A stretch of 42,119 nt of DNA from an uncultured Oscillospiraceae bacterium (GTDB lineage: Bacteria > Bacillota_A > Clostridia > Oscillospirales > Oscillospiraceae). The DNA is taken from positions 1 to 42,119 of the forward strand of contig CAAFFR010000070.1 in NCBI GenBank assembly GCA_900762245.1. The letters are read 5' to 3'. Position 1 is the first letter of the stretch. Every line of letters starts with the position of its first letter. A program made the translations under genes and the position numbers. This document shows, piece after piece, positions 24,225-32,814 of this stretch. Below the pieces are notes generated by a model, which worked only from the letters and a program-made list of their open reading frames with translations, did no database searches and was not told the DNA's origin.

Positions 24225-25583
24225 TCACAGGCAAATGGTCATGTAGGGTGGGATACACAGAATATCCTCCTTGACCGTCAGGTTTCGCGGATGAATGATA
24301 TAACATTCACCAATCCGACTTTTGAACTTCTCCCGGAATTTCAGAAGTGACTCGACAGAATAGTTGGTACCGGATTTCACCTCGATGGGATACATTTTAT
24401 ACTTGGTCTTGCTGTTATTGGAGATAATGAAATCGATCTCAATATCGTTGCGCCGCTTTTCCTCATTGTAATGCGTATAGAAGAACAGCCGGTGACCGTT
24501 GGAAGTCAGCATCTGAGCAATCATATTCTCATAGAGCATACCTTCGTTCAGTCCCAGCTTACCTGCAAGGATCTGCTTATAGACTTCATCCTCCAGAAGT
24601 TCATTCTCGTCAAAGGCATGACTAACCAGCAGGCCGGTATCACCCAGATAACATTTGATATAGGTATCCGACTCATTGAGGGACAAGCCCACATTGGGAT
24701 CATTGGTACGTCTGCATTCATTACATACCATGGAGTCCGAAAGCCAGAAAAAGGTTTCCTCGTACTGCTCCGCAATAGAACCCTCCGCAATACGGTTAAA
24801 CACAACCCGCTTTTCATGCCGGGACAGTAGTCCAGGAATCTGATCAAAGATGGCCAACACCTTCGCCCGGTACTGCGCCTGGATCTTCATAATGTCACCA
24901 CGATAAAGCGCCAGGATATCCCGTTTTTCTGCATCTGCTGCACCGAAGTTTTTCTGCCTATTAAGGAATTCCGCCACAGCTTTGGGCATACCACCCACCA
25001 GCAGATATTGCTTAAACAACAGCATTGCTTTATCATGGAGGCTTCGTTCCAGCGGCACCCGCTTTTCAAAGCAGGTGCGAATATACGGAATCAGTGGTTT
25101 TTCGTTCAATGCCCAACAGAATTCTTCAAAGTCCATAGGGTACATTTTGACATGGCGTTCCTCAGAAGGAATGACAATATCCTTAACATTCTCCTTAATG
25201 GAAATCAGCGATCCGGTTTCTATGAAATCGTAGCGGCCATCTGCTACGAAATACTTAATGGCTTCTCTGGCCTTGGGAAATAGCTGCACCTCGTCGAAAA
25301 TGATAATGCTCTCCCGTGGGTAGAGTTCTTTACCATATTGCACAGAGAGCAGCATAAAGAATGTATCCAGATCGTTTAGATGCAGATGGAAATAGGATTT
25401 TACATCCTCCGACGCTTTGGCAAAGTCGATCAGAATATAACTCCTATATTCCCGTTTCGCAAATTCCTCCACAACGGTGGATTTGCCGATCCGGCGGGCA
25501 CCCTCTACAAGCAAAGCCTTTTTGCCGTCTGATTCTTTCTTCCAGGAAAGGAACCTATCGTAAATCTTTCTTTTGAAGATCAT
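24225..25583 (-). CDS. AAA_14/DUF4143 family ATPase
   Basis: 452 residues. The N-terminal AAA domain has Walker A GARRIGKST (about 30-38) and Walker B IIIFDEVQ (about 92-99). The C-terminal DUF4143 domain ends in a nuclease-like pattern, 'NDIEIDFIIS...MYPIEVKSGTNYS', which matches the D-(x)-ExK core of PD-(D/E)xK folds. Proteins of this family are widespread in anaerobes; target and role are unknown. It starts the passenger operon after GAGGTGATG. The upstream DNA carries 34-bp tandem repeats that suggest autoregulation. Confidence 0.88.
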   Translation of the reverse strand: MIFKRKIYDRFLSWKKESDGKKALLVEGARRIGKSTVVEEFAKREYRSYILIDFAKASEDVKSYFHLHLNDLDTFFMLLSVQYGKELYPRESIIIFDEVQLFPKAREAIKYFVADGRYDFIETGSLISIKENVKDIVIPSEERHVKMYPMDFEEFCWALNEKPLIPYIRTCFEKRVPLERSLHDKAMLLFKQYLLVGGMPKAVAEFLNRQKNFGAADAEKRDILALYRGDIMKIQAQYRAKVLAIFDQIPGLLSRHEKRVVFNRIAEGSIAEQYEETFFWLSDSMVCNECRRTNDPNVGLSLNESDTYIKCYLGDTGLLVSHAFDENELLEDEVYKQILAGKLGLNEGMLYENMIAQMLTSNGHRLFFYTHYNEEKRRNDIEIDFIISNNSKTKYKMYPIEVKSGTNYSVESLLKFREKFKSRIGECYIIHPRNLTVKEDILCIPPYMTICL

Positions 25584-25907
25584 ACTGCATCACCTCTGCT
25601 ACCATATTAACACGCAAATCAGTAATACGCAATATTAAAAGTGCAAAAGTTTTCGACAATCCGCAATATTAAGGAATCTATAAATTCCGACAATCCGCAT
25701 GGTTATGGTGCAGAACTTGTCCTGTGTACTTGATTACACATCGCAATTGAAGCGATAATTATATCGATGTAATAATCATTTATTCTTGGGATATTTGAAG
25801 CGTTAGATATTTCGTATCAAGCAAAAAACAACTTTCCTTTCCACATAATTCGGCTTTTTGTTCCAAAACAGTTAAACTTCAAACATCCGGACATCGTCCA
25901 GAGAATC
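25584..25907. other. Non-coding stretch upstream of the passenger operon
   Basis: Apart from the tandem repeats and promoter at 25600-25700, this A+T-rich stretch to the attachment repeat shows no gene or further clear structure. Confidence 0.5.
25627..25699. repeat. 34-bp tandem repeats in the ATPase promoter region
   Basis: Two units (25627-25660 and 25661-25694) and the start of a third. Conserved parts are CGCAATATTAA at 25628 and 25662, and CGACAATCCGCA at 25654 and 25688; the middles differ. On the minus strand the first unit leads into TTGCGT, 17 bases and TAATAT, a plausible promoter for the ATPase gene. Confidence 0.65.
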
Positions 25908-25933
25908 TTTCCTTGTGCATCAATACTTCTTCA
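25908..25933. repeat. Right copy of the sigK attachment repeat, at the break in sigK
   Basis: 25 of 26 bases equal 22501-22526. Positions 25923-25933 still belong to sigK coding sequence, and the stop codon at 25920-25922 comes from the inserted side. Confidence 0.8.
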
Positions 25934-26126
25934 TAATGTGGGCCACCAGGCGCAGGTTTCGTTCGATGAGCACGTTTCTGGCATCCAGGTCACCTGCCTT
26001 TGCAAGGCGCAGGTAATAGCGTTCCTCCTCCTCCGTCAGAGGCTTGGGGAACGAGCCGGTATTGAGCTGCAGGGAATACAGCAGTGTACTGAGCATCAGC
26101 CATGCGGCTGCGATCATAGCGATCAC
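25920..26126 (-). pseudogene. sigK: 5' fragment of the sporulation sigma factor sigK
   Basis: 68 residues matching the N-terminus of sigma-K: a hydrophobic pro-sequence, then 'FPKPLTEEEERYYLRLAKAGDLDARNVLIERNLRLVAHIMKKY', and an immediate stop. Full-length sigma-K is about 230 residues, so regions 2.2 to 4 are missing. GGAGGTGAT precedes the ATG. The break falls at an attachment repeat, as in skin elements, where excision in the mother cell rejoins the gene during sporulation. The 3' part is not in the window. Whether this gene can still be restored is unknown. Confidence 0.88.
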
Positions 26127-26164
26127 CTCCGCTGCAACTGTATTCGCCCCTGCCCGTCCTTTTT

Positions 26165-26210
26165 CCTAAAAAACAATCACCGGCAGCCCACTCATGGACT
26201 GCCGGTGATT
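26165..26210 (-). terminator. Terminator of the dehydrogenase-tctCBA operon
   Basis: AATCACCGGCAG and CTGCCGGTGATT pair, followed by G and six T on the minus strand, just after tctA and before sigK. Confidence 0.85.
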
Positions 26211-26222
26211 TCTAATTCTGGA

Positions 26223-27746
26223 TTAAGCTGCCTTCTTGGCTCTCAGCTTGCCGATGAGCTTCAGAGCCACGGGGGCCAGGCACATGGCAGCGGCGAACAG
26301 CAGGAAGAACAGGGAGATAGGCTGGCGGATGAAGACGGTCAGGTCGCAGTTGGAGATTTCCAGAGCCTGACGGACCTTCAGCTCGAAGGTGGGACCCAGG
26401 ACAAAGGTCAGAATGATGGGGGTCGTGGGGATGCCCTTCTTCTGGATCAGGAAGGAGATGATGCCGGCTACCAGCATGACCCAGACGTCGAACATGGAGT
26501 TGGAGTCAGCATAAGCGCCAACCAGGCAGACCACGGTAATGATGGGAGCCAGGATGTTCTTGGGCACCTTCATCAGCTTCATCAGGAAGGGAATGATGGC
26601 CAGGCCGAAGATCAGGCATACCATGTTGCCAACGTACATGGAGCCGATCAGGGACCAGCAGAACTCAGGCTCCTGCTGGAACAGCAGGGGGCCGGGCTTC
26701 AGACCCCAGGCCATCAGGCCACCCAGCAGGACGGCGGTGGTGGAGGAGCCGGGGATGCCCAGAGACAGCAGGGGGATGAATGCGCCGACGGAAGCGGAGT
26801 TATTGGAAGCCTCAACAGCAGAGACGCCCTGGATGGAGCCCTTGTCGGTACCCATCAGATGACGGTTCTTGTTAATCTTGCGCTCCATCATATAGGACAG
26901 GAAGGAGGCAGTGGTGCCGCCTGCGCCGGGCAGGAATCCGATGAAGCCGCCGACGATGGCAGTACGGATGATCTGGGGGATCAGGGAAAGCATTTCCTTC
27001 ACACTCAGAAGGCTGTCCTTGATGCTCAGCTTGCCGACATACTTGGAAGCATCATCTTCCTTCTCCTTCTCGGACATCAGGCTCAGCACCTGAGAGAAAC
27101 CGAACATACCCACGACCAGAGGAATGAAGTTGATGCCGGACAGCAGGTTGATGGAACCGAAGGTATAACGGAACTGGGCAGAGGAAGCGTCCATGCCGAT
27201 GGAGGAGATGATGTAGCCGATGCCGGTAGCGATGAGGCCCTTCTTGGGGTCGTCGCCCAGCATCCAGCCGATGGAAGTCAGTGCCAGGAAGGTCAGGGAT
27301 GCCATTTCGGCAGGGCCGAACTTCAGGCCGATGTCAGCCAGAGCAGGGCCCATGATGGTCAGGCAGATGATACCGATGGTACCGCCCAGGAAGGAGGAGA
27401 AGTTGGCGGTAAAGAGGGCACGACCTGCCTGACCCCGCTTGGTCAGAGGATAGCCTTCCAGCGCAGTCACAACGGCGGGAGAGTCGCCGGGAATATTCAG
27501 CAGAATGGCGGAATAAGCGCCGCCGAACATATTGCCGTAGTAGATGCCAGCCAGCATGATGATGGCGGCAACGGGATTCATCTTATAGGTGATGGGCAGC
27601 AGCAGAGAGCAGCCGGCAACGGCACCGATGCCGGGCAGGGCGCCGACAAAGATACCCAGGATGCCGCCGATGATGCAGGCCATCAGGTTATAGGGGGTCA
27701 CAGCAGTGGCCAGACCCGCAAACAGCAATTCAAAATTTTCAGCCAT
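26223..27746 (-). CDS. tctA: Tripartite tricarboxylate transporter, large membrane subunit
   Basis: 507 residues, about 12 hydrophobic segments; the permease of a TTT-family carboxylate importer. The TctA signature is clear: 'GILGIFVGALPGIGAVAGCSLLLPITY' near the start, 'GGAYSAILLNIPGDSPAVVTALEGYP', and a second 'GFIGFLPGAGGTTASFLSYMMERK'. The two halves are typical repeats. AGGAGG precedes the ATG. It is last in the operon after tctC and tctB. Confidence 0.95.
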   Translation of the reverse strand: MAENFELLFAGLATAVTPYNLMACIIGGILGIFVGALPGIGAVAGCSLLLPITYKMNPVAAIIMLAGIYYGNMFGGAYSAILLNIPGDSPAVVTALEGYPLTKRGQAGRALFTANFSSFLGGTIGIICLTIMGPALADIGLKFGPAEMASLTFLALTSIGWMLGDDPKKGLIATGIGYIISSIGMDASSAQFRYTFGSINLLSGINFIPLVVGMFGFSQVLSLMSEKEKEDDASKYVGKLSIKDSLLSVKEMLSLIPQIIRTAIVGGFIGFLPGAGGTTASFLSYMMERKINKNRHLMGTDKGSIQGVSAVEASNNSASVGAFIPLLSLGIPGSSTTAVLLGGLMAWGLKPGPLLFQQEPEFCWSLIGSMYVGNMVCLIFGLAIIPFLMKLMKVPKNILAPIITVVCLVGAYADSNSMFDVWVMLVAGIISFLIQKKGIPTTPIILTFVLGPTFELKVRQALEISNCDLTVFIRQPISLFFLLFAAAMCLAPVALKLIGKLRAKKAA

Positions 27747-27763
27747 TGGTGGTTCCTCCTAAC

Positions 27764-28246
27764 TTAGATCAGACCGGGGAAGGGGATCTGCAGCCACATA
27801 TCGAAAATCAGATAGATGACCACAGTGACGATGCCGGCGATCAGAACGCTCTTGGGCCAGCTGAAGTTGTTCATCAGCTTCATCCAGCCCAGAACCAGCA
27901 GGAATACCATGGGGATCAGGCCCAGATACTGCAGGCACAGAATGCCGAATACGCCGAAGAAAGCGGGGCAGTACTTGCGGACGAAGGCAATGATCTTCGC
28001 CTTGGTGGTGCTGGTATCCGCAGCCTTGGCTGCCTTCTCTGCTTCCACATCTCTTGCCTTATACTTCTTGATGGAAGCGATCAGCATAGGGATGGAGCAC
28101 AGCAGGGTCAGCAGGCTGAACAGCAGGGGAACGAAACCGGAGTCAGCGGAAACACCGGGAATCCAGAGGCCCAGATCAAAGACAGCCACATAAGCCCAGA
28201 CCGAGGAGATCAGGACCAGTGCGCCGGAGATAACAATATCAGACAT
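27764..28246 (-). CDS. tctB: Tripartite tricarboxylate transporter, small membrane subunit
   Basis: 160 residues with four hydrophobic segments, matching TctB (residues 4-28, 41-62, 91-117 and 125-150). Its linker (KYKARDVEAEKAAK) is charged. It forms the membrane part with TctA. GAGGTGA precedes the ATG; 17 bases separate it from tctA. Confidence 0.9.
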   Translation of the reverse strand: MSDIVISGALVLISSVWAYVAVFDLGLWIPGVSADSGFVPLLFSLLTLLCSIPMLIASIKKYKARDVEAEKAAKAADTSTTKAKIIAFVRKYCPAFFGVFGILCLQYLGLIPMVFLLVLGWMKLMNNFSWPKSVLIAGIVTVVIYLIFDMWLQIPFPGLI

Positions 28247-28274
28247 AAAAGATTCACCTCAAAAATACGGGGGA

Positions 28275-28300
28275 GTGACCGCCGTTTGTACGGCGGTCAC
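28275..28300 (-). terminator. Hairpin between tctC and tctB
   Basis: Perfect stem GTGACCGCCG/CGGCGGTCAC with loop TTTGTA, no T run. Probably stabilises or partly ends the tctC transcript so that the binding protein is made in excess over the permease. Confidence 0.6.
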
Positions 28301-28314
28301 AGGTTCGGACAGAA

Positions 28315-29283
28315 TTACATTTCGCCCAGAGCGGTAGCCTTCTCAACCAGAGCAGCTTCGTTGGCTTCGTAGTAAGCCTTGTACTCCTCGTAGCCCATGA
28401 AGGTAGCGGTCAGGCCCTTGGACTCAACATAGTCCTTGGCCCATGCGTCGGTGGCGCAGACCTTCTCGAAGACATCAGACCAGTACTTGGTAGCTTCCTC
28501 GCTCATGCCGGCGGGGCCCATGATGCCGCGGGACATAGCGAAGACCAGATCGTCGTGACCCAGCTCGGTGAAGGTGGGCACATCGTCCAGAGGTGCAGCG
28601 CAGCGCTCGGTGGAGAATGCAGCCAGAGCCTTCAGCTTGCCGCCCTCAACCAGGGAAGCACACTCGGAGGGGTTGAACATACCGAACTCAACGTGGCCGC
28701 CCATAATCGCGGTAGCGATCTCACCGGCGGAGTCGAAGTAGACGTTGTTGAAATCAACACCGTAGGAGTTGTTGATGTCGTAAACGCAGATCTTGTCCAG
28801 CTGGTCAGCGCAGCCAACGGTCAGGCCCTTGGGGTTAGCCTGGATGGCAGCGATGGCCTCGTCCATGGTCTGGTAGGGGGAGTCTGCGGAGGTGACGATC
28901 AGAACCTGGTCCTGAGCGACCATGCAGATGGGAGTGAAGCCGCCCTCGGGACGGGTCTTGGAAACGTGGGAAGCGATGGTATGTGCGTCGTTGATGGTGA
29001 ACAGGGTGTAGTTGGGATCGGACTTGGAGTTGACGTAAGCCTGACCTGCGGAACCGCCGCCGCCTGCCTTGTTAACAGGGGTGATGATCTGAGAGCACAG
29101 CTTCTCGTCCTGAACGATCTGAACCAGCAGACGACCCATCAGGTCGGAGCCGCCGCCAGCGGATGCGGGGATAACCAGTTCGATAGCCTCGGAGGGATAC
29201 TCCTTGGGGGTGCCGCTGCCGCAGGCAGCCAGGCAGGTGCAGCACAGGACCAGCGCCAGTGCCAGAGAGATGATCTTCTTCAT
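28315..29283 (-). CDS. tctC: Tripartite tricarboxylate transporter, substrate-binding lipoprotein
   Basis: 322 residues. A lipoprotein signal peptide ends in LAAC with Cys21 as lipid anchor, so the protein sits on the outer face of the membrane. The mature part is a TctC-type binding protein ('PSEAIELVIPASAGGGSDLMGRLL', 'NKAGGGGSAGQAYV'). The ligand is presumably an organic acid handled by the dehydrogenase, kinase and aldolase encoded next to it. AGGAGG precedes the ATG. Confidence 0.93.
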   Translation of the reverse strand: MKKIISLALALVLCCTCLAACGSGTPKEYPSEAIELVIPASAGGGSDLMGRLLVQIVQDEKLCSQIITPVNKAGGGGSAGQAYVNSKSDPNYTLFTINDAHTIASHVSKTRPEGGFTPICMVAQDQVLIVTSADSPYQTMDEAIAAIQANPKGLTVGCADQLDKICVYDINNSYGVDFNNVYFDSAGEIATAIMGGHVEFGMFNPSECASLVEGGKLKALAAFSTERCAAPLDDVPTFTELGHDDLVFAMSRGIMGPAGMSEEATKYWSDVFEKVCATDAWAKDYVESKGLTATFMGYEEYKAYYEANEAALVEKATALGEM

Positions 29284-29357
29284 ATTGTTCCTCCTATAAT
29301 GTTTTTATCTTTTCAGAGTGCCTCTGATAGATACGGGTAAGTTGAACCGGACAGTCT

Positions 29358-30728
29358 TTATTCGACTTCCAGACCCTGCATGTACAGCTTGTAGGTTTCC
29401 AGGCCGCTGAGGTCAACATCGCTCAGGGTGACAGGCTCGCCCTTCTTCACGTCGTTCAGAAGAACGCTGCCATTAAGCAGGTAGAAAGGAGCAACCTCGC
29501 CGGCAGCCTTCCGCTCCAGCAGCTCGGGAGTCAGGCCTTCGATGGCGTGATGGTGGCCGGCGACCTTCAGCACAGTGCCCTTGGGCAGGTCCTTATTGGC
29601 AACGCCTGCCAGCGTGGAGACCTGACGGCATTCGGCATGGGTGCCGATGTTCATGAAGTCGCCCACCAGAATGGAGGCGGGGGTCTCCATGCCCATGAAG
29701 TGGTAGGGATAGTAGATGCAGGCATACTTCTCATTGCGGCTCATGACATGGCCCTTGCTCTTGAGGATGTCCCACATCTTCTTGTCTTCGCAGCGGACGA
29801 TGATGAACTCGCCGCCGCAGAAGGAAGCTTCATCCTTTCCGCGGAGGTTGTAGAATACATCCACAACACCGGTCTTGTCAAGGATGCCGCCGTCTTCCTT
29901 GGGAATAAAGATGTCAGCCAGCTCGCTGGTCTTGGCAATGGGGTAGCTCAGGAAGGGAGAGGCAGGAACGTAGCCGGTGATATTGGACACCAGATTCATT
30001 TCGCACAGGTCAGCGGAAATGACCTCGGCGTACTTGTCCAGCAGCTTGCGGCGGCCTTCCAGGGTCTCGGTGCCCTGATAGTACCAGTGCTCCAGCAGTT
30101 CGGGCATGGGTTCCTTCTCGCTGACACCATCCAGGTAGTGCATATCGCCGGTCTCACGGTCCCAGACGAAGTCGTATTCGCTGGACTTGCCCACGCAGAC
30201 GATGTCCAGACCCAGCAGCTTGCCCCAGGAGTACAGGTCCAGCAGGTTTCTGGGCTGGTCGCCGTTGACCAGTGCGTAGACAGCGTTGTTTTCCTTGGCG
30301 ACCTGATTCAGAATGGTGCCGCAGACACTGTCGGTCTCCTTGGAAACCATGTAGACATTGATGCCCTTTCTCAGGGCGGACAGGGCTGCGTCGGAGCTGA
30401 CGGCGGTGTTGCCGGTGCACTCCACCAGAGCGGTGATGCCGCACTCCTGCACCAGATGGTAGTCCTTGACGATGAGGATGGCATCCTTGGCAGCAGCGTT
30501 AATCTGCTCGATGTTCTCGCAGACCACTACCTTGCTGACGTCATAGCCGATTTCTTCCAGAACTGCGTAGCACTCCTCAGGATGGCGGGAGCAAACAACC
30601 CGCAGTTCCATGAGCTTGACCTTGGGAATCTGTGCCAGCAGGGTGTAGCCATAGCCTCTGGTGGCACCGATGATGCCCACCTTAGAGCGCTTGTCCGTTT
30701 GTAAATTCAGCAGATTTGTGTAATCCAT
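29358..30728 (-). CDS. NAD(P)-dependent dehydrogenase with C-terminal SAF domain
   Basis: 456 residues of the COG4091 group (homoserine dehydrogenase-like with SAF domain). The Rossmann fold starts at residue 17 (VGIIGATRGYGYTLL). The middle holds 'ALVECTGNTAVSSDAAL' and 'VNGDQPRNLLDLYSWGKLLGL'. The C-terminal 90 residues are the SAF part ('LPKGTVLKVAGHHHAIEGL'). The substrate is not known. Its place before tctCBA and near a DUF1537 kinase and aldolase suggests oxidation of an acid sugar to the 3-oxo acid that the kinase would phosphorylate. It is first in its operon, 53 bases after a sigma-54 promoter. Confidence 0.85.
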   Translation of the reverse strand: MDYTNLLNLQTDKRSKVGIIGATRGYGYTLLAQIPKVKLMELRVVCSRHPEECYAVLEEIGYDVSKVVVCENIEQINAAAKDAILIVKDYHLVQECGITALVECTGNTAVSSDAALSALRKGINVYMVSKETDSVCGTILNQVAKENNAVYALVNGDQPRNLLDLYSWGKLLGLDIVCVGKSSEYDFVWDRETGDMHYLDGVSEKEPMPELLEHWYYQGTETLEGRRKLLDKYAEVISADLCEMNLVSNITGYVPASPFLSYPIAKTSELADIFIPKEDGGILDKTGVVDVFYNLRGKDEASFCGGEFIIVRCEDKKMWDILKSKGHVMSRNEKYACIYYPYHFMGMETPASILVGDFMNIGTHAECRQVSTLAGVANKDLPKGTVLKVAGHHHAIEGLTPELLERKAAGEVAPFYLLNGSVLLNDVKKGEPVTLSDVDLSGLETYKLYMQGLEVE

Positions 30729-30780
30729 TCTGTTTCCCCTTTCGAACGGTTTTTATATTTTTTCTTCTGCCTTATTAAAT

Positions 30781-30797
30781 AGCAAAAACCGTGCCAA
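30781..30797 (-). promoter_or_regulatory. Sigma-54 promoter of the dehydrogenase-tctCBA operon
   Basis: TTGGCACGGTTTTTGCT on the minus strand fits the -24/-12 consensus (TGGCAC-N5-TTGC) completely. 22 bases around it are identical to the promoter at 34086-34102. Confidence 0.93.
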
Positions 30798-30877
30798 CTT
30801 CCACAAAAAATATTTTTAGAAATTTTCTACAATTTCTGCGGATTTTAGCTTTGCTCTATCGTTATAGATAAACAAAA

Positions 30878-30914
30878 GCGTTGCATCAGTGCAACCTGAT
30901 GCAACGCCTGCAAC
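30878..30914. promoter_or_regulatory. Probable enhancer (UAS) for the sigma-54 regulator
   Basis: A perfect inverted repeat, GCGTTGCATCAG (30878-30889) and CTGATGCAACGC (30896-30907), with TGCAAC as the loop and another TGCAAC at 30909-30914. There are four GTTGCA/TGCAAC hexamers in all, about 80-120 bases upstream of the sigma-54 promoter, with an A+T-rich stretch between. It also lies just after rpoN and could terminate it, but there is no T run. Confidence 0.65.
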
Positions 30915-30920
30915 ATTTCT

Positions 30921-32213
30921 TCAATCTTCGTCATAACGCCGCCGGTCAAAGCAGCCGGGGATACCCAGGCTTTCCCGATATTTGGCTACCGTGCGCCGGG
31001 AAATATGGATCTCCTGTTCTCCCAGCTTTTCCACCAGCTCCGCATCGCTATAGGGATTATGCTTTTCTTCTCCCTCCACCAGAACTTTGATGGCGCCCTT
31101 GATGGCATCCCGGCTCAGTTCCGAAGGCGCTGCCTTTGCCACCGGTGTGACAAACAGATCCTTCAGTGCCGTACATCCGGCGGGATGCTGGACATACTTT
31201 CCCTTCACCGCCCGGCTGATGGTAGACACTGACAGTTCCAATGCTGCCGCAGCCCCGGTCATGGTGAGGCTCACCTTTTTCCCTTTGCCCAGCAGGAACT
31301 GCTCCTGCTCCCGGCCCAGGAAATTACCGATTGCCAGCAGGGTTTTCCTGCGCTGCTCGATGCCTTCGATCAGCATTCTGGCCCGCTGGTGTTTCTGTTT
31401 GAAATACTCCTGCAGCTGAGGGTCCTGGACAGACCGGATCATGCTGAGGTAATAATCGCTGAGGCGGTAATCTGCGGACCAGTCATCGTTGAGAGAGGCT
31501 TCCAGCTTTCCCGTTACCGGGTCCGGTGTCAAAAGCAGGTCCGGAATCACATAGTGGGTACTGCTGGTGTCCAGACCGTTCAAAGGCCGGGGATTCAGCC
31601 GGGAAATGGTTTCCATGGCCCGACGGACCTGGGAAGAGGACACCCCCAGCTTTCTCGCCAGAGCACTGACCTCTCCACGGGACAATTCTTCCAGATAGTG
31701 TTCCACCAGCTGCCGGGCCAGCATTTCCCCGTCAGGGAGCTGCGTCAGCAGGCATTGGCGCACATCTTTTGCAAACAGGCCCCGGGGCTCCAGCTGCCGC
31801 AGATCTTCCAGAAGCCGCAGCACCGTTTCCTCTGCCACACCGTTCATGACAGCCATTTCTCCGGGTTCTGCTCCGAAAAAACCCTGCTCATCCAGATTGG
31901 CAATCAGGAATTTAATGACAGCCCATTCTTTTTTGCTGTATTTTTTGATATTCAGCTGGCCGGTGATGAAGCTTTGCAGGGACTGCTCCTTGTCGGACAG
32001 TTCCCGCCGTTTTTCATCTTCTCCCACATAACCCTTTCCAATGGGAGAAAAGCTGGACCGGCGCTCGTATTCCAGCAGGGGATTTTCCAGATATTCCGCC
32101 TGCATCATCTGACGAAGCTCGAAATTATCCATGGCCAGCAGCTGCAGGGACTGAATCTGGGCTGCGGACAGGGTTTGTATCTGTTCCTGTGACAGGGATA
32201 AATCGAACTGCAT
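30921..32213 (-). CDS. rpoN: RNA polymerase sigma-54 factor
   Basis: 430 residues. The N-terminal activator-interacting region is intact (QEQIQTLSAAQIQSLQLLAMDNFEL). It is followed by the core-binding domain, the helix-turn-helix ('LSVSTISRAVKGKYVQ') and the RpoN box as ARRTVAKYRE-like SRRTVAKYRE near residue 404. It follows the aldolase gene by 11 bases with GAGGTAG before the ATG, so it belongs to the kinase-aldolase operon. Because that operon has a sigma-54 promoter, rpoN would increase its own synthesis. Whether it is the only rpoN of the genome is unknown. Confidence 0.95.
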   Translation of the reverse strand: MQFDLSLSQEQIQTLSAAQIQSLQLLAMDNFELRQMMQAEYLENPLLEYERRSSFSPIGKGYVGEDEKRRELSDKEQSLQSFITGQLNIKKYSKKEWAVIKFLIANLDEQGFFGAEPGEMAVMNGVAEETVLRLLEDLRQLEPRGLFAKDVRQCLLTQLPDGEMLARQLVEHYLEELSRGEVSALARKLGVSSSQVRRAMETISRLNPRPLNGLDTSSTHYVIPDLLLTPDPVTGKLEASLNDDWSADYRLSDYYLSMIRSVQDPQLQEYFKQKHQRARMLIEGIEQRRKTLLAIGNFLGREQEQFLLGKGKKVSLTMTGAAAALELSVSTISRAVKGKYVQHPAGCTALKDLFVTPVAKAAPSELSRDAIKGAIKVLVEGEEKHNPYSDAELVEKLGEQEIHISRRTVAKYRESLGIPGCFDRRRYDED

Positions 32214-32224
32214 AAGCTACCTCG

Positions 32225-32812
32225 TTAGCGGTTCCGCTCCAGTTCCCAGGCGATATGGCAGCTTTCTTCCAGCTCCTCAATGCCGTAGAAGGCATCCATC
32301 ACCGTTTTTCCGGGCACCACGCCGCCGTGGTTTGCCAGCAGATAGGCATCGGCAGTGTGTACCTTTTCCCGGAAGTAGCCAAACAGTTCTTCACTGCCAG
32401 GCTTTGCATAGGGAACCAGGGCAATATTGCCCACTTTCATTTTTAAATAAGGCGTGTAATCCGGCACCACAGAGGTCTCATAGCTGTGGGGTACACAGGC
32501 ATAGAGGGTTGCGTAGAAGCTGTGGGTGTGGATCACGGCTCCAATAGCCTCGTCCTTTTCATAGCACATCCGATGCAGAGGCAGCTCCTTGCTGGGCTTG
32601 ACACCGTTGAGGACCTCACCGGTGGTCATGGACACGGCGGAGAAGCTTTCCGGGGTCAGGCGGCCAAAGCAGGTGCCGCTGCCGGAGACATAAAGCACAT
32701 CCCCATGGCGGAAGCTCAGGTTTGCGGAGGAGCCGGTGGTACGGCTGCGGTCAAACAGGGACTTGGCAGCCCAGATGGCATCGGCAAATTTCTGATTCAA
32801 AACTGCGTCCAT
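32225..32812 (-). CDS. Class II aldolase/adducin-family protein
   Basis: 195 residues with the zinc ligands of the family (HTHSFYATLYA and 'LANHGGVVPGKT'), and a phosphate-binding 'SSANLSFRHGDVLYVSGSG' near the start. In DUF1537 pathways the partner of this family decarboxylates a 3-oxo-acid 4-phosphate to dihydroxyacetone phosphate (OtnC-like); that is the expected role here. It starts two bases after the kinase stop, with GAGGAGA before the ATG. Confidence 0.88.
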   Translation of the reverse strand: MDAVLNQKFADAIWAAKSLFDRSRTTGSSANLSFRHGDVLYVSGSGTCFGRLTPESFSAVSMTTGEVLNGVKPSKELPLHRMCYEKDEAIGAVIHTHSFYATLYACVPHSYETSVVPDYTPYLKMKVGNIALVPYAKPGSEELFGYFREKVHTADAYLLANHGGVVPGKTVMDAFYGIEELEESCHIAWELERNR

Positions 32813-32814
32813 AG

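Larger units (their letters stand above)
22527..25933. mobile_element. Passenger segment flanked by direct attachment repeats
   Basis: A 3.4-kb unit with three minus-strand genes and no recombinase, bounded by 26-bp direct repeats. The right repeat crosses the break in sigK. It fits a cis-mobilizable element or the remnant of an older element that now sits in tandem with the large one. Confidence 0.65.

Noticed and set aside
25627..25699. Possible CRISPR remnant
   Set aside because: Units abut with no unique spacers of constant length and there are no cas genes; better explained as operator repeats.
25938..27767. A 609-codon plus-strand open frame across tctA and sigK
   Set aside because: It is the antisense frame of tctA: low-complexity, Gln/Asp/His-rich translation, no ribosome site, and it covers a clear TctA protein.
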